Made by a program: the position numbers and the translations under genes | Part shown: positions 7,125 to 14,098 of the stretch, one piece after another | Position numbering within the stretch: the first letter of the stretch is position 1 | Layout of the letters: each line of letters begins with the position of its first letter | Notes under the pieces: generated by a model | What the model saw: only the letters and a program-made list of their open reading frames with translations | What the model was told of the DNA's origin: nothing | The model's database searches: none | Source of the DNA: an uncultured Ruminococcus sp. | Lineage (GTDB): Bacteria > Bacillota > Clostridia > Oscillospirales > Acutalibacteraceae | Direction of reading: 5' to 3' | Length of the DNA: 18,407 nucleotides | Assembly (NCBI GenBank): GCA_902803035.1 | Contig: CADCON010000133.1 | Location: forward strand, 1-18,407

Positions 7125-8252
7125 TCATTCCGTACTCCTTTTTCTGTTAGGAAGGCATATCACGCTCATCAGGCACATCACGAGCATCGCGCAGCCGAAT
7201 TGACTGCTCCCGCGGGAAAAACCGGCTGGTATCCCGGAAATGACAGCCCCCGAAGCGGGCAGCGCGAGGGTGGAAAACCACGGCAGACGGAGCGCGAGCG
7301 ACACAATCAGGCTGCACAGCGCGCCCTGGATGATTCTGGTCAGAAAATAGCGCGGTTTGCTCAGCCGCAGCCCCCGGCAGGCGGCGAAATTCTGGAAATG
7401 CACCGAAAGCCCTCCGAAACCCACCACGAACGCGGTGAAGGGAAGTCCGTACCTTACCGAAAGAAGGCTGCCCGCCGTTACCTCCGAAAGACAGGGCAGC
7501 AGATTGTATCCAAGGCTCCCCGCGCCGAGATATTCCGAAAGCATTCCCAGCGCGCGGTTGATTCCCGAAGCGTCGAGCAGCGCGGCCATCACCTTGAACA
7601 AAAGGATGAAGCCGCACATTCCCAGCATGGCGGAGGAAGTATCCGCCGCGGCGGTCACAAATGCGTCGGCGTTCCGCGCGTCGGTGACGGGATTTTTCCC
7701 TCGTCCGGACGCGGAATGACCACGCTTTCTGTTAATGGCGTTATATGCTGTTCCGATTATTATACATGAAAGTGCCTGCGCTGTCAATATCAGCAGACCG
7801 GCGGATTTATTTTTGTACAGATCCGCGCCTATCATTCCTATCGCAAATCCGGGGCCGGCGCAGAAGGCAATATTGGCCAGCCGCTCCCCCTCTTCCCTGC
7901 TGATCAATCCGCTTGCCGCCATGGCCTCGGCGGATTTCGCGCCCGCGGGATATCCCCCGATCAACGCTGTCATGAGCGCGACGCCGCACACGCCTGGCAG
8001 TCCGAAAAGCGCGCGGACGGGTTTTTCAAGCAGACCTCCCGCAAGCTCCGCCCCACCGCTCCTGATCATGTACTGTGAAAAAAACATCATCGGGAAGAGC
8101 GACGGTATCACGCTCATGCCGCAGAGAGCGATTCCCTCCCGAACCGCCGCCGCCGTCCGGTCGGAAAAGACAAGCACCGCTCCGCAAGCCGCCGATGAAA
8201 GCAGCAGGGCGGCAAAAGTCAGCAGGCTGCTTCTTTTTCTGATTTCTGTCAT
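7125..8252 (-). CDS. ylbJ: Sporulation integral membrane protein YlbJ
   Basis: 375 residues, polytopic. YlbJ is a mother-cell protein needed for heat-resistant spores in Bacillus and belongs to the nucleoside-recognition/Gate-domain membrane family. Support: an N-terminal hydrophobic segment (about 10-30), GMSVIPSLFPMMFFSQYM (45-62), LIGGYPAGAKSAEAMAASG (97-115), the EEGERLANIAFCAGPGF block (120-136), and about eight hydrophobic segments overall, with a polar basic loop at about 174-190. The ATG has AGGGGGA 8 bases upstream. It diverges from yqfC, another mother-cell gene, across about 100 bases. It is the first gene of a packed minus-strand run whose other members are metabolic. Confidence 0.88.
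   Translation of the reverse strand: MTEIRKRSSLLTFAALLLSSAACGAVLVFSDRTAAAVREGIALCGMSVIPSLFPMMFFSQYMIRSGGAELAGGLLEKPVRALFGLPGVCGVALMTALIGGYPAGAKSAEAMAASGLISREEGERLANIAFCAGPGFAIGMIGADLYKNKSAGLLILTAQALSCIIIGTAYNAINRKRGHSASGRGKNPVTDARNADAFVTAAADTSSAMLGMCGFILLFKVMAALLDASGINRALGMLSEYLGAGSLGYNLLPCLSEVTAGSLLSVRYGLPFTAFVVGFGGLSVHFQNFAACRGLRLSKPRYFLTRIIQGALCSLIVSLALRLPWFSTLALPASGAVISGIPAGFSRGSSQFGCAMLVMCLMSVICLPNRKRSTE
7759..7787 (-). promoter_or_regulatory. Perfect-consensus sigma-A promoter inside ylbJ
   Basis: Minus strand: -35 TTGACA (7782-7787), 17-base spacer, -10 TATAAT (7759-7764), a 12 of 12 match at ideal spacing. It lies around codons 156-165 of ylbJ and reads in the same direction, toward the Cys-protein gene, maf, metF and metH. 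Confidence 0.6.
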
Positions 8253-8272
8253 GATAATCCCCCTTCCGGATC

Positions 8273-8301
8273 ATTTTATGAGCCGTGATCCTGAATCATG
8301 C
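8273..8301 (-). promoter_or_regulatory. Candidate sigma-E promoter of ylbJ
   Basis: Minus strand: GCATGAT (8295-8301), 14-base spacer, CATAAAAT (8273-8280). The -10 matches the sigma-E consensus (CATACAAT-like) at 7 of 8 positions, and the -35 matches at 5 of 7. The predicted start, near 8266, sits just ahead of the ylbJ ribosome binding site. ylbJ is sigma-E controlled in Bacillus, which supports the call. Confidence 0.42.
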
Positions 8302-8304
8302 CGT

Positions 8305-8334
8305 GATAATTCTTCCGGCGGGTGAATATACATT
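8305..8334 (+). promoter_or_regulatory. Weak candidate sigma-E promoter of yqfC-yqfD
   Basis: Plus strand: GATAATT (8305-8311), 15-base spacer, TATACATT (8327-8334). Each box departs from the sigma-E consensus at two positions. The site is 22 bases from the yqfC ATG, so the leader would be very short. Kept because yqfC is sigma-E dependent in Bacillus and no better site is seen in the shared intergenic region. Confidence 0.28.
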
Positions 8335-8355
8335 GACATATGGGGAGTGTGTGCG

Positions 8356-8625
8356 ATGAACAACAATATGTCAGACCGGTTTCTCAGAAAGCTGATGAAT
8401 ACCGCTCCGGATTTCAGTAAGGGAGAATGCCGCGTGACCTTCGAGGTGGGCAGAGGAATGCTGATTGAAGGGGTCAGAACCGTCCGCGGCTGCAGCGACG
8501 ACAGAATTGTCCTCTCCACCTGCTCGAAAACCTTGACCATCGAAGGCAGAGGGCTGTGCATTTGCCGTATGTTCAGGACCACCATGGTCATCTGCGGCAC
8601 AATCACATCTGTCAGCTTTTCTTAA
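8356..8625 (+). CDS. yqfC: Sporulation protein YqfC (YabP/YqfC family)
   Basis: 89 residues, matching the small YabP/YqfC family found only in endospore formers. The family core is visible: a short N-terminal helix, then a beta-rich stretch with VTFEVGRGMLIEGVRTV, DDRIVLSTCSKTLTIEG and RTTMVICGTITSVSFS. These proteins act in the mother cell; the biochemical role is unknown. I chose ATG 8356 (GGGGAG 8 bases upstream); an upstream in-frame GTG at 8347 overlaps that SD sequence and is unlikely. yqfD begins 14 bases after the stop, so the two form an operon, the same pairing as in Bacillus. Confidence 0.88.
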   Translation: MNNNMSDRFLRKLMNTAPDFSKGECRVTFEVGRGMLIEGVRTVRGCSDDRIVLSTCSKTLTIEGRGLCICRMFRTTMVICGTITSVSFS

Positions 8626-8639
8626 GAGGAGTGGTGACA

Positions 8640-9836
8640 ATGAAGCTGTTCAGGGAAACTGTAGGCTTTGAAATGACCGGCGGCGCGGTGGAGCGATTTC
8701 TCAATATTGCCAACCGCCGCGGAATTACCGTTTTTAATCTGAAGCACAGGAACGACCGTGTTTTCGCCTTCACCTCCGCCGAGGAATTCGGCATTCTGCG
8801 CGCTGCCGCTTCAAAGGCTGGCGTGTGCCTGGAGGAGGTTTCGCATTACGGTCTCACTTACCGCCTGAGAAATTACCGGGGAAGAATCGGCTTTTTCGTT
8901 GGATTCGGGGTTTTCTGCGTCACTATGTGGCTGCTGTCGCTTTTTGTCTGGTCAGTGGAAACTGTCAATCTTCCGGAGGAATACGCGGTCAGCGTTACGG
9001 ACGTCCTGTATGAAGCGGGATTACGATCGGGCGTGCTGTCGTCTTCTGTGGACGCCGATATGCTGGAGTACGAGCTGGAGGAAAGGCTTCCCATGTTCGA
9101 CATGGTCAAAATTTCCTGCATGGGCAGTTGGGCAAGAGTCCAGTTCAGTCTGGCAAGACCGGTCAGAAAACAGGAAGAAGCCGACTGGCCGTGCGATCTG
9201 ATCGCCTCCGAATGCGGTCAGATTGTATCAGTGACCGCTTCAAAGGGGACGATCTTCGTGAAGGAAGGAGATGTCGCGGCGCCAGGCGATGTGCTTGTCA
9301 GCGGCGTGTTCGACGGATTGGAGAGCGGCAGCGTCAACATGGTTCATGCCAGCGGCACTGTCGTCGCTCTGGTAGACAGAACCTTCTCCGAAAACGTCAG
9401 CCGCCGGCAGATTGTCACGGAGCCGACCGGACGCATTGTCAATATCAGCCGCCTGATGGTATCCGGTATTGAGATACCGCTCTTCGCTTCGCCTCCGAAG
9501 GGGCTTTTCAAACGAACAAGCGGAGAATACCCGCTGAAGGTATTCGGATTCGCCCTTCCGGTCATTCTCCGACGGGAACAGTGGCACGAGCTGTGCTACA
9601 CCGAAAAAGAATTGTCGGATGAGGAATGCGTCGCGCAGGCGGAGAAGATTCTTTCCGCAAAAATCAAGAGAGCCGAATGCATTGATATCGTGAGCAGTGA
9701 ACGCACGGTCAATGTTACCTCGACCGGCGTCCGCGTCACCAGATATGTCACGCTTCTCAAGGATATCTCCGAAGAGCGTCCTTTGCAGCTTGACTATGGC
9801 GGGGCCGGTACAGAATCAAACTCCTCCGTGGGATAA
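8640..9836 (+). CDS. yqfD: Sporulation protein YqfD
   Basis: 398 residues. YqfD is a mother-cell sporulation protein conserved beside YqfC. Visible features: a cytosolic N-terminal domain (about 1-80) that includes ITVFNLKHRNDRVFAF; a single membrane segment (about 82-104, rich in F, V, L and W); and a large extracytoplasmic beta-rich C-terminal region. That region holds GTIFVKEGDVAAPGDVLVSG (about 202-221), a lipoyl/HlyD-like hairpin turn seen in the family. The ATG has AGAGGAG about 9 bases upstream. The stop codon lies inside the loop of the terminator hairpin. In Bacillus, phoH and ybeY follow yqfD; here the operon ends, so the neighbourhood has been rearranged. Confidence 0.9.
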   Translation: MKLFRETVGFEMTGGAVERFLNIANRRGITVFNLKHRNDRVFAFTSAEEFGILRAAASKAGVCLEEVSHYGLTYRLRNYRGRIGFFVGFGVFCVTMWLLSLFVWSVETVNLPEEYAVSVTDVLYEAGLRSGVLSSSVDADMLEYELEERLPMFDMVKISCMGSWARVQFSLARPVRKQEEADWPCDLIASECGQIVSVTASKGTIFVKEGDVAAPGDVLVSGVFDGLESGSVNMVHASGTVVALVDRTFSENVSRRQIVTEPTGRIVNISRLMVSGIEIPLFASPPKGLFKRTSGEYPLKVFGFALPVILRREQWHELCYTEKELSDEECVAQAEKILSAKIKRAECIDIVSSERTVNVTSTGVRVTRYVTLLKDISEERPLQLDYGGAGTESNSSVG

Positions 9837-9858
9837 AACGTCCCCCGGAGGAGTTTTT
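9818..9858 (+). terminator. Terminator shared by the converging yqfD and udg genes
   Basis: AAACTCCTCCG (9818-9828) and CGGAGGAGTTT (9846-9856) form an 11-bp stem followed by TTTTT on the plus strand. The left arm is inside the yqfD coding end and the TAA stop (9834-9836) lies in the loop. On the minus strand the same stem follows the udg stop by a few bases, ending TTTGATT, so it may also stop udg transcripts less efficiently. Confidence 0.85.
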
Positions 9859-9861
9859 GCG

Positions 9862-10446
9862 CTACATATCGTATGTTTCGGGGCATACCTCCATGATCTT
9901 ATCCCGGAGCAGCAGAAAGTCTTTGAAGGCGTCCGGCTTCTGCGACGGATTGCGCAGCAGCGCGGCAGGGTGAAGGGTTGCCATCATCAGAGTGCCTTTC
10001 TTGTCGATGAACTGGCCGTGCTGCTTTGTGATTTTCATATTCGGGTCCATCAGCTTCATACCGGCGATTCTGCCAAGGCAGACAATGATTTTCGGACGCA
10101 TGACCGCAAACTGGCCGCGCAGCCAGCCGATACACGCTTCCTGCTCCTCCGGCAGCGGATCGCGGTTCTGGGGAGGACGGCATTTGACAATGTTGGCAAT
10201 GTAAATATTCCGTTTGCGGGAGAGATCCACCGCGTCAAGCATCGTGTCAAGCAGCTTGCCCGCCCTTCCCACGAAGGGTTCGCCCTGCAGATCCTCATTC
10301 TCGCCCGGTCCTTCTCCCACGAAAAGCACCTTCGCGCGGGGATTCCCAACGCCGAATACCACATTGTGCCGCGTCTGGCACAAGGCGCATCTGGTACAGT
10401 TCATGCAGTCTTTTCTTAATTCTTCAAAATCCTGATACACCATCAT
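9862..10446 (-). CDS. Family-4 uracil-DNA glycosylase (Fe-S type)
   Basis: 194 residues. Removes uracil, arising from cytosine deamination or misincorporation, from DNA and starts base-excision repair. Motifs: the Fe-S cysteines are probably Cys17 and Cys20 (NCTRC), Cys89 (VKCRPP) and Cys105; spacing of about 68 and 15 residues is typical for thermophile-type family-4 enzymes, which are also common in Clostridia. The uracil-binding loop GEGPGENEDLQGEPFVGRAG spans residues 44-63, and the DNA-binding HPAALLRNP lies at 159-167. Two ATG codons in tandem (10446 and 10443) follow AAGGGTGG; the second has the better spacing. It begins 16 bases after addA, so it is likely the third gene of the addBA unit. 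It converges on yqfD. Confidence 0.93.
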   Translation of the reverse strand: MMVYQDFEELRKDCMNCTRCALCQTRHNVVFGVGNPRAKVLFVGEGPGENEDLQGEPFVGRAGKLLDTMLDAVDLSRKRNIYIANIVKCRPPQNRDPLPEEQEACIGWLRGQFAVMRPKIIVCLGRIAGMKLMDPNMKITKQHGQFIDKKGTLMMATLHPAALLRNPSQKPDAFKDFLLLRDKIMEVCPETYDM

Positions 10447-10462
10447 TCAACCACCCTTGAAT

Positions 10463-13400
10463 TTATCTTACCTCGATCAGCCGGTCGAGATAGAATGAAT
10501 ACAGATAAATGCCGCTGACCGGCAGATTCAGCACCTTCTCCATCGCGTAGCGGTAGAGCCTGAGCTGCGTCCCATAATGCTCCGCGAGCTTTGCGGGATC
10601 GCCGATGCGGTCGGTCTTGTAATCGAGAATCACCGCGCCTTCATCATTGACCAGAACGCAGTCGCATTCGCCCTCAAGCACAACCGGTTCGCCGCCCGTA
10701 TCGCCTTCGGTCACAACGGAAAGATGCTCACTGTCAAGCAGCACCGAGAATTCCCGCTCTCTGAGTATTTCCTTGGCTGTCGAAAGCATGGGCTTCATCT
10801 GCTCGAAGAAGGAAGCAATCTTGCATAAATCGACTGCGGACGCTTCGGTTTCCGTGAGAAAACCGTACCGGACCAGTCGCTTCAGCTCACTTTCCAGGGA
10901 TTCAGTCGCCGCGCGGAAATTGGCAAACTCCATGAATTTATGCAGCGCCTGCCCCCTCTCGGTCGGCGTCAGTCCTCCGCTCATCATGAAGGACGGGCGC
11001 GTGAGACTGATGGAGCTGCCGGAATGCTCCTTCCGGGTAAGCTCCGACGCCGTCACCTTCGTGGGAATGCCGTTCAGATAATCATAGGGATAGACAAACT
11101 GCAATCTTTCCTCGATGGCCACGACAAGTTCCTCGTCAGGCGGGGGCACTTCCCCACTGTTGTCCGTGGATGGTTCCTCGCCGGGCGCTTCCGGCGCGCT
11201 CTGCGTTTCCGGCTCGTAGATATACGTCCGCAGCCGGCAGTCCGCGTCAAGCCTGACGTCCACGCAGATATCCGCCATGTCGCGCAGGCACCCGCCGTCG
11301 GGATGCTGTATCGCGGCTATTGCCAGCCACGCGGCAAATGAATGGCAATGTGACAGCGCAACGGGGCTGACGCCGCTTCCTCCGGCATTGTAAACCGCTA
11401 TCGCCGCGTCATTGACGCATGATCTGAGCGAAAGCGGGGACGCGACCATGATCAGCTTTTCCTTCGCGCGGGTGAGCGCGACATAGAGGATACGCATTTC
11501 CTCGCTGAGAGCTTCGTCACGCGAGCGTTCCGCGATGGCCCGTCGGATCTGGGTTTCATACCACGCGCCGTCTTCCTTCATTTTCATGCCGATACCGAGA
11601 TCATTATGCGTCATTACGCCGGAAGCGTCGCCGTCCTTCTTGAACTGTGTTCCCAGCCCCGCCACAATGCAGACCGGAAATTCCAGCCCCTTGGATTTAT
11701 GAATGGTCATAATCCTGACCACGTCCGAATACTCCGTGACCGAAATTGCTCCGGGGAGATCCTCGCCCTGCGCCATCATGCGGTCTACGGTGGAAATGAA
11801 GGCTCCCGTACCGAAGGAGCCGGAATGCTCGCATCTGGCGGCAAATTCCACCAGCAGCCGGAGATTGGCCTTTCGGATATCGCCGTTGGGCATGGCACCC
11901 GCCGCCGCGAAATAACCGGTGGAATAAATGATATCCCCGATCAGCACATCCGCCGGCCTGGTCGCCGCGAGCAGCCGGTATTGCTCCATGGTGGCCAGGA
12001 AGGCAGACGATTTGGCGTCGCCGTCCTTTGCCATCGACATGACAGCCCCATAAAGCGGCGCGGAACGCTCCTTCAGACGGATACGCGCCATTTCGTCCGG
12101 TGTGAATCCGAAAATCGGAGACATCATCACGCACATGAGCGGAATATCCAGCAGCGGATTATTCAGCACCCGGAGAAAGGACAGGATGACATTGGATTCG
12201 TCCGTTTCCAGCAGCCCGCCGTCGTTGGATACATACGACGGAATGCCCTTCAGCTCCAGCGCGTCGGCATAGCTGCTCCCGCTTCCGCTCATGCTGCGCC
12301 TGAGAATGCAGAAATCCCCATAGACCGCAGGACGGAGCTTCCCCGTCGCTTTGTCGGTCACCTGGAATCCTTCCGCTATCATCCGGTTGATCAGCGTGGC
12401 GATGTATTCCGCTTCCATTTCCGCTCCGGTCAGCTCGTAGCCCCTCGGACGCGAGAGAAAATGAAGCTCCGCCGCCATTTCATCCGAAGCGGGATACACC
12501 GCGCGCGCGGCAAGCGCCTGCGATTCATCGTAGTCCACACCCCCCATTTCCTTTGACATGATCCGGCGGAAGATGAAATTGATCGCTCCAGTGACCTCGC
12601 TCCGGCTGCGGAAATTCGCTCCGAGTGTGATGAGCGCGGGGAATGCGGGCATTTCCGGGAGAAAGGGCGCGTAGCGGCTGAATTTCTCCATGAAAAGCTC
12701 CGGAACGGCTTTGCGGAACCGGTAGATACTCTGCTTCATGTCGCCTACCATGAACATATTGACCCCGTCCGTCAGATCCCTTGGTCCGGCTGACACGGGA
12801 TTTCTTGCCACCGCCGCGAAGATCAGGCTCTGAATGGCGTTGGTGTCCTGGTATTCATCGAGCATGATCTCGTCAAATTGCTCTGTCAAGGCAACAGCCG
12901 TGTCAGTCTTCTGATAGCGGGCGGCGTAATCCGTCGATGAGCCAAGCGAAGGCTCGTCATGTAAATCTGATTTACTTTCCACAAGCAAATTGACCGTCAT
13001 ATGCTCCAGATCGACAAAATCCACCATCTTGCGCCGCGCCTTCGCTTCCGCCATTTCAGCGTAGTAATCGCGCAGCAGTCCGATCAGTGTACGGACCATT
13101 TTGCCTGTAAATCTGATCTCCTTGTCAAATTGTCGGCTATCTGACACCACGCAGGAATGGATATCTTCCATCATTTCGCCCGCAACGGAGCGTGCGGCCT
13201 TTGCGATTTCCGCTTCGGGCGGCAGCTTGGCAGCCCTTCCGAGAGGGGTAAGCGCGGCTTCTGAGGACGCTTTGTATAAGCTGTCCCAGTCACGATCGGA
13301 AGCGGCGTCCCTGATACATTCCAGCTTCTCTCTGTCGCATTCGAAGGAGGGAAGATATTTCTCGCTGAGCTTCTCATCCGATGAGGAAACGTCGCAGGCA

Positions 13401-14098
13401 ATCGCATTGCAGGAAAGGGCGTATTCCGCCGCTTTTCGCACGTAATCAAACACCGCGTCGCCCCAGACGGTGCCGGAAGGAGAATCCGTCTGATAGGCAT
13501 TCTCCAGCGCGGTCATCATATCTTCAGGAAACGGGAAGGAGCTTATGTAGAAATCCAGTTGCCTGATCAGTTCGGTCAGTTCATTGTCGCTCCGGTAGCC
13601 GATCAGCTGCTCCACAAGCTCGAAGAAATCCTCATTCCCTTCCGCGTAATGGCGTTCCAGCACATCATTCACGCATTCGTCGCTGATGATCTTCAGCTCC
13701 GATTCATCGGCAATGCGGAAGTCCGGCGCGATGCCGAGCTGATAGAAATGATCCCTGACCAGCCGGCTGCAGAAGGAATCGATGGTGCAGATCTGCGCCT
13801 TCTTCAGCAGCAAGGCCTGCCGTCTCAGACCCGCGTCCCAGGGATCGCGTTCCAGCTTCTTCTGAAGCTCGGCGGAAATGCGCTCCTTCATTTCGGCAGC
13901 GGCGGCGCGGGTGAATGTCACAATCAGCAGCCTGTCGGCATCCGAATGGATCCGGGGATCGTCCGACGTCAGCTTTTCTATCACACGCTGTACCAGAACG
14001 GCGGTTTTTCCCGATCCTGCCGCCGCTGAAACAAGAATCGTTCCTCCCGACGCGCTGATCGCGCTGCGCTGCTGCGGTGTCCAGTTTCTCTCACTCAT
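10463..14098 (-). CDS. addA: ATP-dependent helicase/nuclease subunit A (AddA)
   Basis: 1,211 residues, the usual AddA length. Catalytic helicase-nuclease subunit of AddAB, which resects double-strand breaks to give 3' tails for RecA. UvrD-like helicase motifs in order: Walker A AAAGSGKT (25-32), TFTRAAA (61-67), DEYQDTN (414-420), GDMKQSIYRFR (452-462), NFRSR (495-499), TIHKSKGLEFP (798-808), LYVALTRAKEK (871-881). C-terminal RecB-like nuclease: ALHKFMEF (1051-1058), GECDCVL with Asp1146, ILDYKTD with Asp1159 and Lys1161, and QLRLY (1178-1182), so the nuclease looks intact. A proline- and acid-rich linker at about 960-990 separates helicase and nuclease parts. Its ATG overlaps the addB stop by 8 bases and AGGAGG lies 6 bases upstream, inside addB, indicating translational coupling. 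Confidence 0.97.
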   Translation of the reverse strand: MSERNWTPQQRSAISASGGTILVSAAAGSGKTAVLVQRVIEKLTSDDPRIHSDADRLLIVTFTRAAAAEMKERISAELQKKLERDPWDAGLRRQALLLKKAQICTIDSFCSRLVRDHFYQLGIAPDFRIADESELKIISDECVNDVLERHYAEGNEDFFELVEQLIGYRSDNELTELIRQLDFYISSFPFPEDMMTALENAYQTDSPSGTVWGDAVFDYVRKAAEYALSCNAIACDVSSSDEKLSEKYLPSFECDREKLECIRDAASDRDWDSLYKASSEAALTPLGRAAKLPPEAEIAKAARSVAGEMMEDIHSCVVSDSRQFDKEIRFTGKMVRTLIGLLRDYYAEMAEAKARRKMVDFVDLEHMTVNLLVESKSDLHDEPSLGSSTDYAARYQKTDTAVALTEQFDEIMLDEYQDTNAIQSLIFAAVARNPVSAGPRDLTDGVNMFMVGDMKQSIYRFRKAVPELFMEKFSRYAPFLPEMPAFPALITLGANFRSRSEVTGAINFIFRRIMSKEMGGVDYDESQALAARAVYPASDEMAAELHFLSRPRGYELTGAEMEAEYIATLINRMIAEGFQVTDKATGKLRPAVYGDFCILRRSMSGSGSSYADALELKGIPSYVSNDGGLLETDESNVILSFLRVLNNPLLDIPLMCVMMSPIFGFTPDEMARIRLKERSAPLYGAVMSMAKDGDAKSSAFLATMEQYRLLAATRPADVLIGDIIYSTGYFAAAGAMPNGDIRKANLRLLVEFAARCEHSGSFGTGAFISTVDRMMAQGEDLPGAISVTEYSDVVRIMTIHKSKGLEFPVCIVAGLGTQFKKDGDASGVMTHNDLGIGMKMKEDGAWYETQIRRAIAERSRDEALSEEMRILYVALTRAKEKLIMVASPLSLRSCVNDAAIAVYNAGGSGVSPVALSHCHSFAAWLAIAAIQHPDGGCLRDMADICVDVRLDADCRLRTYIYEPETQSAPEAPGEEPSTDNSGEVPPPDEELVVAIEERLQFVYPYDYLNGIPTKVTASELTRKEHSGSSISLTRPSFMMSGGLTPTERGQALHKFMEFANFRAATESLESELKRLVRYGFLTETEASAVDLCKIASFFEQMKPMLSTAKEILREREFSVLLDSEHLSVVTEGDTGGEPVVLEGECDCVLVNDEGAVILDYKTDRIGDPAKLAEHYGTQLRLYRYAMEKVLNLPVSGIYLYSFYLDRLIEVR

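Noticed and set aside
8333..8338. TTGACA on the plus strand upstream of yqfC as a sigma-A -35
   Set aside because: No -10 hexamer follows at 16-18 bases; that position is the yqfC start codon.
11606..12556. A 316-codon open frame on the plus strand
   Set aside because: It is antisense to the helicase region of addA, whose motifs are unambiguous. The composition (rich in H, R, G) is typical of a shadow frame in GC-rich DNA, and there is no ribosome binding site.
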